NCBI RefSeq assembly: GCF_947494055.1
Contig: NZ_CANLTR010000001.1
Span: 124,001-188,000, forward strand
DNA length: 64,000 nucleotides
Source of the DNA: an uncultured Jannaschia sp.
GTDB lineage: Bacteria > Pseudomonadota > Alphaproteobacteria > Rhodobacterales > Rhodobacteraceae
Direction of reading: 5' to 3'
Positions within the stretch are counted from its first letter, which is position 1. The number at the start of each line of letters is the position of its first letter. The position numbers and the translations under genes are program-made. Positions 53,123 through 63,375 of the stretch are shown piece by piece. The notes beneath the pieces were generated by a model. That model was not told the DNA's origin. It saw only the letters and a list, made by a program, of their open reading frames with translations, and did not search any database.

Positions 53123-54064
53123 ATGTGGCGCGCCCTGCTCAATCGAACCGTCTCCCTTCTGGCCGCACTCGTCGTGGCGAGCGTGGTGATCTTCGGAATG
53201 CTGCAGGCCGTGCCCGGCGATCCCGCGGCCTTCATGCTGGGCCTCAACGCGCAGCCCGACACGGTCGCCGCCCTGCGCGCGGAGCTGGGGCTGGAGGGAT
53301 CGCTCGTCGCGCGTTACCTCGCCTGGACCGGCGGCATGCTGACGGGCGATTTCGGCACCTCCTACACCTACCGCGTCCCCGTCGCGGGGCTGATCGCCGA
53401 CCGGATCGGCGTCAGCGCGCCGCTTGCCGCCTACGCGCTCCTCCTGACGCTGGTGATCGCCGTTCCCGCCGGGCTCCTCGCCGCGTCGCGCCGGGGCGGG
53501 GTCGCCGATTGGGGCGTGATGGGCGCGACGCAGCTCGGCCTCGCGGTGCCGAACTTCTGGTTCGCGATGCTCCTCGTCCTCGTCTTCGCGGTCTCGCTCG
53601 GCTGGGCCTCGGCCGGCGGGTTCCCCGGCTGGTCCGACCCCGTGGCGGCGATCGGCGCGCTCACCCTGCCCGCCATCGCGCTGGCCCTGCCGCAGGCCTC
53701 GATCCTCGCGCGGGTCCTGCGTTCCGCGCTCCTCGACACGCTCGACGCGGACTACATCCGCACCGCCCGCGCCAAGGGGCTGAGCCGTCGCGCCACGGTG
53801 CTGCGCCACGCGCTGCGCAACGCGGCGATCTCGGTGCTGACGATCCTCGGGCTGCAATTCTCCTTCCTGCTCGCCGGGGCCATCATCATCGAGAACGTGT
53901 TCTTCCTGCCAGGCCTCGGCCGTCTGATCTTCCAGGGCATCACCCAGCGCGACCTGATCGTGGTGCAATCGGTGACGATGCTCCTCGTCTTCGCGGTGAT
54001 CGCGGTCACCTTCGCGGTGGAGCTCGCCTACACGCTGGCCGATCCCCGGCTGCGCCGCAGGTGA
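53123..54064 (+). CDS. ABC permease, dipeptide/oligopeptide/nickel type (DppB-like)
   Basis: 313 residues from the ATG at 53123; an in-frame start at 53042 gives a proline/arginine-rich, non-hydrophobic extension. Six membrane segments; the first is SLLAALVVASVVIFGMLQAV, followed by PGDPAAFMLG. The inner-membrane EAA loop is DYIRTARAKGLSRRATVLRH with the flanking ALRNAAISVLTILGLQ. It forms the channel with the next permease, which overlaps by 4 nt (GTGA). No substrate-binding protein gene is adjacent. Confidence 0.93.
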   Translation: MWRALLNRTVSLLAALVVASVVIFGMLQAVPGDPAAFMLGLNAQPDTVAALRAELGLEGSLVARYLAWTGGMLTGDFGTSYTYRVPVAGLIADRIGVSAPLAAYALLLTLVIAVPAGLLAASRRGGVADWGVMGATQLGLAVPNFWFAMLLVLVFAVSLGWASAGGFPGWSDPVAAIGALTLPAIALALPQASILARVLRSALLDTLDADYIRTARAKGLSRRATVLRHALRNAAISVLTILGLQFSFLLAGAIIIENVFFLPGLGRLIFQGITQRDLIVVQSVTMLLVFAVIAVTFAVELAYTLADPRLRRR

Positions 54065-54876
54065 GCTGGGCCTTCCGGATCGGAGCGCTCCTCGCGGGGC
54101 TGGCCGTGCTCGCCGCCGGGGTCGGGCTGGTCTGGCTGCCCTACGACACGGCGAGCGTGAACATCGCCGAACGCACGCTCGGCCCCTCGCTTGCCCATCC
54201 GCTCGGCACCGACCATTTCGGCCGCGACATGGTGTCGATGCTGATGGCCGGCGCGCGGACCTCGATCGCGGTGGCGCTCGTCGCCGTGGGAATCGGGATG
54301 GGCGCGGGCGTGCCGCTCGGGCTCCTGGCGGCGGCGCGGCGCGGCGGCTGGGTGGACGAGGTGGTGATGCGCGGCAACGACCTGATCTTCGCCTTCCCCT
54401 CGCTCGTCATCGCGATCCTGATCACCGCGGTATTCGGCCCCTCGGCGGTGAACGCGATCCTCGCCATCGGCATCTTCAACATCCCCGTCTTCGCCCGCGT
54501 CGCCCGCGGCGGGGCTCTGCCGCTCTGGACGCTGGACTACGTCATGGCGGCGCGGGTGGCGGGCAAAAACGCGGGCCGGATCAGCGTCGAGCACATCCTG
54601 CCCAACATCGCCAACCTCTTGATCGTGCAGGCAACGATCCAGTTCTCGCTCGGCATCCTCGCGGAGGCGGCGCTGAGCTATGTGGGCCTCGGCGCGCAGC
54701 CGCCCACGGCCAGTTGGGGCCGGATGCTCGCCGACGCGCAGACGATGATCTACACCGAGCCGCAGCTCGCCATCCTGCCCGGCCTCGCCATCGTGGCGAC
54801 GGTGCTGGGGCTGAACCTGCTGGGCGACGGGCTGCGGGACATGCTCGACCCGCGGCTCAGACGGGTGCGGATGTGA
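54061..54876 (+). CDS. ABC permease, dipeptide/oligopeptide/nickel type (DppC-like)
   Basis: 271 residues from a GTG at 54061 overlapping the previous stop. HPLGTDHFGRDMVSMLMAGA is the DppC-family N-terminal signature. The EAA loop is LDYVMAARVAGKNAGRISVE. VQATIQFSLGILAEAALSYV then GLGAQPPTASWG mark the C-terminal part. Partner of the DppB-like permease. Confidence 0.94.
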   Translation: MSWAFRIGALLAGLAVLAAGVGLVWLPYDTASVNIAERTLGPSLAHPLGTDHFGRDMVSMLMAGARTSIAVALVAVGIGMGAGVPLGLLAAARRGGWVDEVVMRGNDLIFAFPSLVIAILITAVFGPSAVNAILAIGIFNIPVFARVARGGALPLWTLDYVMAARVAGKNAGRISVEHILPNIANLLIVQATIQFSLGILAEAALSYVGLGAQPPTASWGRMLADAQTMIYTEPQLAILPGLAIVATVLGLNLLGDGLRDMLDPRLRRVRM

Positions 54877-55159
54877 GGAGGGGCACGGCGAACGGGCGGT
54901 CTCCGGCCGCCACCGGACAGCAGGCGTCGACCTCCCGCGACGGACAGGTACGTTCCGCCGACGACCACCGCCGTGGACCGATGCGTCCAGCGTCCGCGCA
55001 GATGGACCACCCCACCGATCCGGACGCGGACGACGCGCGTCCGGCGCGAGGGCAGCCCCTGGCCGCGGGTGGGGGCAAAGCCACCGCCCTGGGGGGCGGT
55101 CGGGGGCTGCCCGGCCTGTCGGTCGGGCTGGACGGGACCGAGGGCGTCAGGGCGTTGCA
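54877..55159. other. Intra-operon spacer with two strong stem-loops
   Basis: No credible ORF. Stem 1: CCGGACGCG (55020-55028) with CGCGTCCGG (55036-55044), 7-nt loop. Stem 2: GGGCAGCCCC (55050-55059) with GGGGCTGCCC (55103-55112), enclosing a smaller ACCGCC/GGCGGT hairpin at 55083-55100. They could stabilise the upstream permease mRNA or cause partial termination before the ATPase gene. Confidence 0.6.
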
Positions 55160-56781
<1,622 letters not shown>

Positions 56782-56785
<4 letters not shown>

Positions 56786-58227
56786 AGGACATGCCCACCC
56801 CCCTCTGGTTCGACCCGGAGGAGATGCTGATCGGCGGACGCTGGCTGCGCGCCTCCGAGACGCTGACGCTGGAAAACCCCTCGACGACGGAGCCGCTCGC
56901 CCGGATCGCCCGGGGCCAGTCCCGCGAGATCGATGCCGCCGTGGCCGCCGCCCACGCGGCGCTGGCCGGCGAATGGGGCCGGATGCCCGCGCTGGAGCGC
57001 GGCCGCATCCTCGCGCGGATGGGTCGGCTGGTCGAGGCGCGGGTAGACGACCTCGCCGTGCTCGAGGCGCTCGACGTGGGCAAGCCGCTCCGGCAGGCGC
57101 GCGCCGATGCCGTGGCGCTGGCCCGCTATCTCGAGTTCTACGGCGGCGCGGCCGACAAGGTGCACGGGACGACGATCCCCTATCTCGACGGCTACAACGT
57201 CTACACCCTGCGGCAGCCGCACGGCGTGACGGGTCATATCGTGCCGTGGAACTACCCGATGCAGATCATCGGCCGCTCCGTCGGCGCGGCGCTCGCCATG
57301 GGCAATGCCTGCGTCCTGAAGCCCGCCGAGGAGGCGTGCCTCACCGCGCTGGCCTTCGCCCGGCTGGCCGAGGAGGCGGGCCTCCCGCCCGGGGCGCTGA
57401 ACGTCGTGCCGGGGCTGGGCGCGGAGGCGGGCGCCGCGCTCGCCGCCCATCCGGGCATCCACCACATCAGCTTCACCGGCTCGGTCGCGACGGGGGCGAA
57501 GATCCAGGCGACGGCGGCGCAAAACGTCGTGCCGGTGACACTCGAACTCGGCGGCAAGTCGCCCCAGATCGTCTTCGAGGACGCCGATCTCGACGCGGCC
57601 CTGCCCTTCCTCGTCAATGCGGGCATCCAGAACGCGGGCCAGACCTGCTCCGCCGCCTCCCGCATCCTCGTCCACCGCGAGGTCCACGACGAGGTCGTGG
57701 CGCGCATGGCCGAACGCTACCGCGCGCTCCGCGTCGGCGCGGCGATGGACGATCTCGAGGTGGGCCCACTGATCTCCGCGCGGCAGAAGGCGATCGTGGA
57801 CGATTTCCTCGCGCAGGCCGAAGGGCTTACCGTCGCCGCCGAGGGGCGGATCGAGGGCACGGGCGGCCATTACGTCGCGCCGACGCTGCTGACCGGCGCG
57901 ACGGGCGACCACCGGCTCGCGCAGGCGGAGATCTTCGGCCCCGTCCAGGTCGTCATCCCCTTCGCGGACGAGGCCGAGGCGCGCGCCATCGCCAACGGCA
58001 CCGATTACGGCCTCGTCGCGGGCGTCTGGACGCGCGACGGCGCCCGGCAGATGCGGATGGCGCGCGATCTGCGCGCAGGGCAGGTCTTCCTCAACAATTA
58101 CGGCGCGGGCGGCGGGGTCGAGCTGCCCTTCGGCGGCGTCGGCAAGTCCGGCCACGGGCGCGAGAAGGGTTTCGAGGCGCTCTACGGGTTCTCGCAGCTC
58201 AAGACCGTCGCGGCCTACCACGGATAG
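56782..58227 (+). CDS. NAD(P)-dependent aldehyde dehydrogenase
   Basis: 481 residues. ALDH superfamily, betaine/aminoaldehyde-like: GHIVPWNYPMQIIGRSVGAA, ISFTGSVATGAKI, VTLELGGKSPQIVFEDADLD (catalytic Glu), NAGQTCSAASRILVHR (catalytic Cys) and AEIFGPVQVVIPF. The C-terminal VELPFGGVGKSGHGREKGFE is typical. Overlap with the transporter ATPase gene indicates that the aldehyde derives from the imported compound. AAGGAG precedes the ATG. Confidence 0.94.
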
Positions 58228-58369
58228 GACCGGAGCGGCGCGCGATGGGGGCGGGTGCGAGCCGCGGGACCTGCCCCCGGGCATTGCGCTCGCCGGTTGT
58301 CGTCACAGGCTCTTGGGGCCGCGCGCGGGACAGGTTAGCGGTTCCCGGAAGAGATGAAGGGAGAGGCCC

Positions 58370-59110
58370 ATGAGGCTCGAAGGCAAGACAGCGATCGTGA
58401 CAGGGGCCGCATCGGGCTTCGGCCGCGGCATCGCGGAGAAGTTCGCCGCCGAGGGCGCGCGCGTGATCGTGGCCGACCTGAACGCCGAGGGTGCCGAGGA
58501 GGTCGCGCAGGCGGTGCTGGGCATGGCCCACCGGGTCGACGTGTCGGCGGATGCGGACTGGGCGGACCTGACCGCGCGGGCGATGGAGGAATGGGGCCGG
58601 ATCGACATCCTCGTCAACAACGCGGGCATCACCCACATGCCGAAGCCGATGGAGGACGTGACCGAGGAGGAGTTCGACCGCGTCCTGCGCGTCAACGCGA
58701 AGTCGGTCTATCTCTCCGCCCGCCATGTCGTGCCGGTGATGAAGGCGGCGCGGGCGGGCGCGATCCTGAACGTCGCGTCGACGGCGGGCGTCTCGCCCCG
58801 GCCGCGGTTGAACTGGTACAATGCCTCGAAGGGCTGGATGATCACGGCGACGAAGGCGATGGCGGTGGAGCTCGCCCCCGAGGGCGTCCGCGTCAACGCG
58901 CTGAACCCCGTCGCGGGCGAGACGCCGCTTCTGGCGAGCTTCATGGGCGAGGACACGCCGGAGATGCGGGCGAAGTTCCTGTCCACGATCCCGCTCGGCC
59001 GCTTCTCCACCCCGCAGGATCTGGGCAACGCGGCCTGCTTCCTGTGCTCCGACGAGGCGTCGATGATCACCGGCGTCGCAATGGAGGTGGATGGCGGGCG
59101 CTGCATCTAA
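58370..59110 (+). CDS. Short-chain dehydrogenase/reductase
   Basis: 246 residues, GGGAGAGG just upstream of the ATG. Classical SDR: GKTAIVTGAASGFGRGIAEK (cofactor loop), DILVNNAGITHMP, LNVASTAGVSPRPRLNWYNA then SKGWMITATKAMA with the catalytic Ser, Tyr and Lys, and a C-terminal MITGVAMEVDGGRCI. It resembles the 3-oxoacyl-reductase/glucose-dehydrogenase-like subgroup. Probably the second oxidoreductase of the same catabolic operon, 142 nt after the aldehyde dehydrogenase gene. Confidence 0.93.
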   Translation: MRLEGKTAIVTGAASGFGRGIAEKFAAEGARVIVADLNAEGAEEVAQAVLGMAHRVDVSADADWADLTARAMEEWGRIDILVNNAGITHMPKPMEDVTEEEFDRVLRVNAKSVYLSARHVVPVMKAARAGAILNVASTAGVSPRPRLNWYNASKGWMITATKAMAVELAPEGVRVNALNPVAGETPLLASFMGEDTPEMRAKFLSTIPLGRFSTPQDLGNAACFLCSDEASMITGVAMEVDGGRCI

Positions 59111-59112
59111 CC

Positions 59113-59436
59113 ATGCGGATCGCCGCCGATATCCATGTCCTCGCCGGGGCCTTTGCCTCGCAGCAGCTGGCCTATGCGCATCTCCTCGACGTGGCGGAGG
59201 CGGAGGGGCTGTCGCCCGACCTCGACCATGTGGAGGTGATCGCCGGGCCGCTGCACAAGCGGTTGCGTGCCTATTTCGACGACGACCTCGTGTCCGAGCT
59301 GGCGCGAGCCGCCGACGGGGAGGCGCTGATCCTCGTCCTGCCCGGCGCCTTCGTCACCGGTGCCTTCCCGGAGACGTCGCTGCTGCGCGATCTGGGGCGG
59401 CATCCGGGCCATGTCACGCGGGCGGCTTTGTCGTGA
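59113..59436 (+). CDS. Unrecognised 107-residue protein
   Basis: The sequence begins MRIAADIHVLAGAFASQQLA and is an alpha/beta-looking small protein with HVEVIAGPLHKRLRAYFDDD and LILVLPGAFVTGAFPETSLL. No signal peptide, metal motif or membrane segment. It starts 2 nt after the SDR stop and is followed 10 nt later by the P1 peptidase gene, so it is part of the operon. No family recognised; an accessory or binding role is a guess. Confidence 0.65.
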   Translation: MRIAADIHVLAGAFASQQLAYAHLLDVAEAEGLSPDLDHVEVIAGPLHKRLRAYFDDDLVSELARAADGEALILVLPGAFVTGAFPETSLLRDLGRHPGHVTRAALS

Positions 59437-59446
59437 GCGTGCGCGC

Positions 59447-60427
59447 GTGAGGCCGGGGCCGCGCAACCTGATCACCGACGTGGCGGGATTGCGCGTCGGG
59501 AACGCGGCGGACGAGGGGCTGCGCTCGGGCGCGACGGTCCTGCTGGGCGCGCGGCCGTTCACCGCCGCGGTGCATGTCATGGGCGGCGCGCCCGGCACGC
59601 GGGAGACGGACCTGCTCGCCCCCGACCGGCTGGTGCAGGAGGTGGACGCGCTGGTCCTCTCGGGCGGCTCGGCCTTCGGGCTCGACGCGGCCTCGGGCGT
59701 GGCGGACGGGCTCCGCGACATGGGGCGCGGCTTCGCCGTGGGCAACCAGCGCGTGCCGATCGTGCCGGGGGCGATCCTGTTCGACCTGCTGAACGGCGGC
59801 GACAAGGGCTGGATCGCGAACCCCTACGGCGCGCTTGGCCGGACTGCGCTGGAGGCGGCGGGCGAGGACTTCGCGCTCGGCACGGCCGGTGCGGGGTTCG
59901 GCGCGAACACGATGGACCTCGCCGGCGGGCTCGGCTCGGCTTCCTGCGTGCTGGCGAACGGCGTCACGGTGGGCGCGCTGGTCGCGGTGAACGCGCTTGG
60001 GCGGGTCTGCGACGACGAAGGCCGGTTTCACGCCGCGCCTTTCGAGATGGCGGACGAGTTCGGTGGTCGAGGCCCCGCGACGCTCGACCCCGGATGGGAG
60101 CCCTACGGCGACCGGGCGCCGGGCCAGTCCACCACCATCGCCATCGTCGCCACCGACGCCGCACTCACGCAGGCGCAGGCGACGCGGATGGCGGTGGCGG
60201 CGCATGACGGCATGGCCCGCGCCATCGTGCCAAGCCACACGCCGATGGACGGCGACCTTGTCTTCGCCGCCGCGACGGGCGCGCATCCCCTTGCCGATCC
60301 GGTCTGGGACGCGCTGCGGCTCGGCCACGCCGCGGCCGCCTGCCTTGCCCGTGCCATTGCGCGGGGGGTGTATCTCGGCGGCGACGGGTCCCTCCCCGCC
60401 TGGCGCACGCGGTTCAACGGCGGCTGA
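59447..60427 (+). CDS. P1-family (DmpA/NylC-like) aminopeptidase
   Basis: 326 residues from a GTG at 59447; an ATG at 59411 in the same frame overlaps the upstream gene and is an alternative. N-terminal nucleophile hydrolase of family S58: NLITDVAGLRVGNAAD, TDLLAPDRLVQEVDALVLSG then GSAFGLDAASGVADGL, and VGALVAVNALG after GGLGSASCVLANGVT. Such proteins self-cleave before a Ser/Thr nucleophile and act on D-amino-acid, beta-peptide or cyclic amide bonds. Position in the transporter operon suggests it opens the imported peptide or amide. Its 3' end overlaps tadA (convergent) by 14 nt. Confidence 0.88.
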   Translation: MRPGPRNLITDVAGLRVGNAADEGLRSGATVLLGARPFTAAVHVMGGAPGTRETDLLAPDRLVQEVDALVLSGGSAFGLDAASGVADGLRDMGRGFAVGNQRVPIVPGAILFDLLNGGDKGWIANPYGALGRTALEAAGEDFALGTAGAGFGANTMDLAGGLGSASCVLANGVTVGALVAVNALGRVCDDEGRFHAAPFEMADEFGGRGPATLDPGWEPYGDRAPGQSTTIAIVATDAALTQAQATRMAVAAHDGMARAIVPSHTPMDGDLVFAAATGAHPLADPVWDALRLGHAAAACLARAIARGVYLGGDGSLPAWRTRFNGG

Positions 60428-60857
60428 GGAAGAAGGCGCGGAGCAGCGCCGCGCTCTCCTCGGCGGCGAGCCCGTCCTGCACCTCCGGCACGTGATGCGT
60501 CTGGCGATGCGCGAAGACGCGCGCGCCGTGCAGCACCCCGCCGGATTTCGGGTCCGCCGCGGCGAAATGGAGCCGCGCGAGCCGCGCATGGGCGATGGCC
60601 TGCGCGCACATCGCACAGGGCTCCAGCGTGACCCAGATCGCGCAGCCCGCGAGCCGCTCCTGCCCGAGCGCGGCGCAGGCGGCGCGGATCGCCAGCATTT
60701 CCGCGTGGGCCGTCGGGTCGGTCAACTCCCGTGTCCGGTTGCCCGCGCGGGCCAGCACATCCGCGCCGCGCGTAACGACCGCACCGACCGGCACCTCGCC
60801 CCGCGCACCGGCGGCGCGGGCCTCCTCGAGCGCCTGGGGCATGAAGGACCGGAACAT
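60414..60857 (-). CDS. tadA: tRNA-specific adenosine deaminase
   Basis: 147 residues from the ATG at 60857 with AGGAG 7 nt upstream; a 12-codon longer frame is less likely. It converts A34 to inosine in tRNA-Arg(ACG). Zinc site: THAEMLAIRAA (His and catalytic Glu) and VTLEPCAMCAQAIAHAR (two Cys). The family tail DPKSGGVLHG is present. Confidence 0.96.
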   Translation of the reverse strand: MFRSFMPQALEEARAAGARGEVPVGAVVTRGADVLARAGNRTRELTDPTAHAEMLAIRAACAALGQERLAGCAIWVTLEPCAMCAQAIAHARLARLHFAAADPKSGGVLHGARVFAHRQTHHVPEVQDGLAAEESAALLRAFFLSRR

Positions 60858-60934
60858 GGCCCCGCTCCTGCCGCCCCGCGCGCGGCCGCGCAAGCCGCTT
60901 CCCCCGGCCCCTCCCGCGCGCTACGTCCCGAATC

Positions 60935-62461
60935 ATGACCGATGACCCGCACCAGACCGACCGCCCCGGAGACCGCATCGCCAAGGTGATCGCCCGCGCG
61001 GGCCTCGCCTCCCGGCGCGACGCCGAGCGCATGGTCGAGGAGCTGCGCGTCAAGGTGAACGGCCGCACCGTGTCGAACGTCGCCCACAACGTCGCCGCCG
61101 GCGACCGCGTGACGGTGGACGACGCGCCGCTGCCGCAGGCCGAGGGCGCCCGGCTCTGGCTCTACCACAAACCCGTGGGCCTCGTGACGTCCGAGCGCGA
61201 CGAGAAGGGCCGTGAGACGGTGTTCGACACGCTGCCCGCCGAGCTGGGCCGGGTGCTGTCGGTCGGACGGCTCGACCTGAACTCCGAAGGGCTGCTGCTG
61301 CTGACGAACGACGGCGCGCTGAAGCGGCAGCTGGAACTGCCTGCGACGGGCTGGCTCCGGCGCTACCGGGTGCGCGTGAACGGCACGGCAGAGGAGACCG
61401 CGCTGGAGCGGCTGCGCGCGGGGATCGAGGTCGACGGCGAGGCCTTTGCGCCGATGCAGGTCGCGCTCGACCGCCAGCAGGGCGCGAACGCCTGGCTGAC
61501 CGTCGGGCTGCGCGAGGGGCGCAATCGCGAGGTGCGGCGCGCGATGGCGGCAGTGGGCCTCTACGTCAACCGCCTGATCCGGGTCAGCTACGGGCCGTTC
61601 CAGCTTGGCCATCTCGAACCCGGCGCGGTCGAGGAAGTGAAGCCCCGCGTCCTGCGCGAGCAGCTCGGGGGCACGTTCGAGGGAGAACTGGCCGAAGGCC
61701 GGAAAGGAGCCGCGATGGCGGAGGATGACAAGGGCGGCAAGCCGCGCAAGCCCCGCAGTTCCGGCGACCGACTGGTCGATCACGGACGCGGCAAGCCGGG
61801 CGGCGCCAATCCGAAGGGCGGGCATCGCAAGGGGACCGAACCGGATGCCGAGGGCCGGTCCGAACGCGCCGGCCGGCCCGAACGGCCGCGGACGGGAAAG
61901 CCGCCGGTCACGCGCAACGACGGCGCCGGCAGCAAACCGCGATCCGGCGGCCCCGCACGCGACGGCGACAAGCCCCGCGGGCGGTTCGGGGACAAGCCGC
62001 GCGGCCCGCGGGACGAGGGCGGCAAGGACCGCCCGCGCGGCAAGCCCTTCGGCAAGCGCCCCCCGCGCGACGGCGACGCGACGCGGGATGCGGGGGATCG
62101 CCCGAGGCGCGAGGACCGGCCCCGGCCGGAACGCGCGCGCGAGGATCGCAAGCGCCAGGATCGGCCGCGCGGCCCGAACGCGGACCGTCCCGAGAACGGA
62201 AGCGACCGTCCGGCCCGGTCCGGCGGACCGAAGCGGGCGGGCGAGCGTCCGGCCCGGCCCGGCGGCACGTCCGGTTCGCAGCCCGATCGCCGCCCCGGTG
62301 CGACCGACGCGCCGAAGGAGACCAAGGCGGAACGGACCGCGCGGCTGCGTTCCGACAGTTCGGTCAGCCTGCGCAAGGGCGGTCAGCGCGGCCGGGGCAT
62401 CGCCAAGCCCAAGCGGACCTCCGGCAAGACGCTCACGAACAAGCCCGGCGGGAAGTCCTGA
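60935..62461 (+). CDS. rluB: rRNA pseudouridine synthase, RluB-like, with long basic tail
   Basis: 508 residues. An S4 domain (RIAKVIARAGLASRRDAERM) is followed by the RsuA/RluB catalytic core with GRLDLNSEGLLLLTNDG (catalytic Asp) and GLREGRNREVRRAMAAVGL. Residues from about 255 to the end are disordered and very rich in Lys, Arg, Gly, Pro and Asp (for example GKPRKPRSSGDRLVDHGRGK). The core would modify helix 80-90 of 23S rRNA (RluB-like); the tail of about 250 residues is much longer than in E. coli. Divergent from tadA. Confidence 0.93.
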   Translation: MTDDPHQTDRPGDRIAKVIARAGLASRRDAERMVEELRVKVNGRTVSNVAHNVAAGDRVTVDDAPLPQAEGARLWLYHKPVGLVTSERDEKGRETVFDTLPAELGRVLSVGRLDLNSEGLLLLTNDGALKRQLELPATGWLRRYRVRVNGTAEETALERLRAGIEVDGEAFAPMQVALDRQQGANAWLTVGLREGRNREVRRAMAAVGLYVNRLIRVSYGPFQLGHLEPGAVEEVKPRVLREQLGGTFEGELAEGRKGAAMAEDDKGGKPRKPRSSGDRLVDHGRGKPGGANPKGGHRKGTEPDAEGRSERAGRPERPRTGKPPVTRNDGAGSKPRSGGPARDGDKPRGRFGDKPRGPRDEGGKDRPRGKPFGKRPPRDGDATRDAGDRPRREDRPRPERAREDRKRQDRPRGPNADRPENGSDRPARSGGPKRAGERPARPGGTSGSQPDRRPGATDAPKETKAERTARLRSDSSVSLRKGGQRGRGIAKPKRTSGKTLTNKPGGKS

Positions 62462-62484
62462 CACGACGATCGGCCCGTCGTGTC
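62460..62484. terminator. Terminator after rluB
   Basis: Perfect 9-bp stem GACACGACG/CGTCGTGTC (arms 62460-62468 and 62476-62484), overlapping the stop, followed by GCGCTTCGCTTT. Convergent genes lie on both sides. Confidence 0.65.
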
Positions 62485-62580
62485 GCGCTTCGCTTTACCC
62501 CGAGGGCGTCACCCCCGCTTGCGGCCGGGGCCAGCCTTGCCCCTATCCAGTCCGAAGATCGTGCCCGTCGCCGGTGATCC

Positions 62581-63189
62581 TCAGCCCTTGTCGTCGAGCC
62601 CGTGGGCCTTCATCAGCCGCGCCTGCGCGAAGAAGAAGATGAACATCGCCACCGGCAGGCCGAAGGTCTTGAAGTTCACCCAGGTCTCGGTCGACATCCC
62701 GCGCCAGACCAGCTCGTTGGTCACGGCGAGCCCGACGAAGAACCACGCCATCCGACGCGTCAGGATCATCCAGCCCGCATGGTCGAGCGGCAGCGCTTCC
62801 GACAGGACCATCGCCAGATAGCTGCGCCCGCGCCAGACGCCGAAGAACAGCACCGCCGCGAAGAGCGCGTAGATCAGCGTGGGCTTCATCTTGAAGAACC
62901 GCTCGTCGTTGAGCCAGACCGAGAGCCCGCCGAACACCGTCACGAGGATCGCGGTGACGAGCTGCATCTGGCTCAACCGACCTGTGAGCCACCAGAGCGC
63001 CGCCGTGGAGGCCAGCACCAGCGGCACGAACAGCGCGGTGATGACGATGAACCCCTCATATTCCGTACCCCCGAAGGCGTAGCTCTCGTCCTTGAGGTAG
63101 AGATAGCCCAGGAAGAACAGCACCACCGGGCCGAGCTCCAGCGCGGTCTTCAGCCATCCAGGCACGGCGCGTTCGGGTCTGTCTGGCAT
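62581..63189 (-). CDS. yciB: Inner-membrane-spanning protein YciB/septation protein A
   Basis: 202 residues, five or six hydrophobic segments. Signatures: LKTALELGPVVLFFLGYLYL, FVPLVLASTAALWWLTGRLS, TVFGGLSVWLNDERFFKMKP and LTRRMAWFFVGLAVTNELVW. The family keeps normal septum formation and membrane integrity (IspA in Shigella, YciB in E. coli). The ATG at 63189 has GGAGG upstream. Confidence 0.95.
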   Translation of the reverse strand: MPDRPERAVPGWLKTALELGPVVLFFLGYLYLKDESYAFGGTEYEGFIVITALFVPLVLASTAALWWLTGRLSQMQLVTAILVTVFGGLSVWLNDERFFKMKPTLIYALFAAVLFFGVWRGRSYLAMVLSEALPLDHAGWMILTRRMAWFFVGLAVTNELVWRGMSTETWVNFKTFGLPVAMFIFFFAQARLMKAHGLDDKG

Positions 63190-63375
63190 GGCGGGCCTCC
63201 TTCGGGTGCGGCGGGGATACGGAATGCGCGCGGCGGGGTCCAGCCTCGGCGGCGGCGGGCTTCACGCGCGCGCGATGCGGGGGGCAGTCGGGTCCGACTG
63301 GAGTGGTGCGCCTGAACGGTGCGTTCGTGCGGCTTGCTGACGGCTGAAGGTGATAAAGGCGCTGTCGGGCGGCCT

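Noticed and set aside
51779-53968. 729-codon minus-strand ORF opposite ybbP and the first permease gene
   Set aside because: Shadow of two well-supported plus-strand genes; extreme Arg/Gly/Asp/Gln composition.
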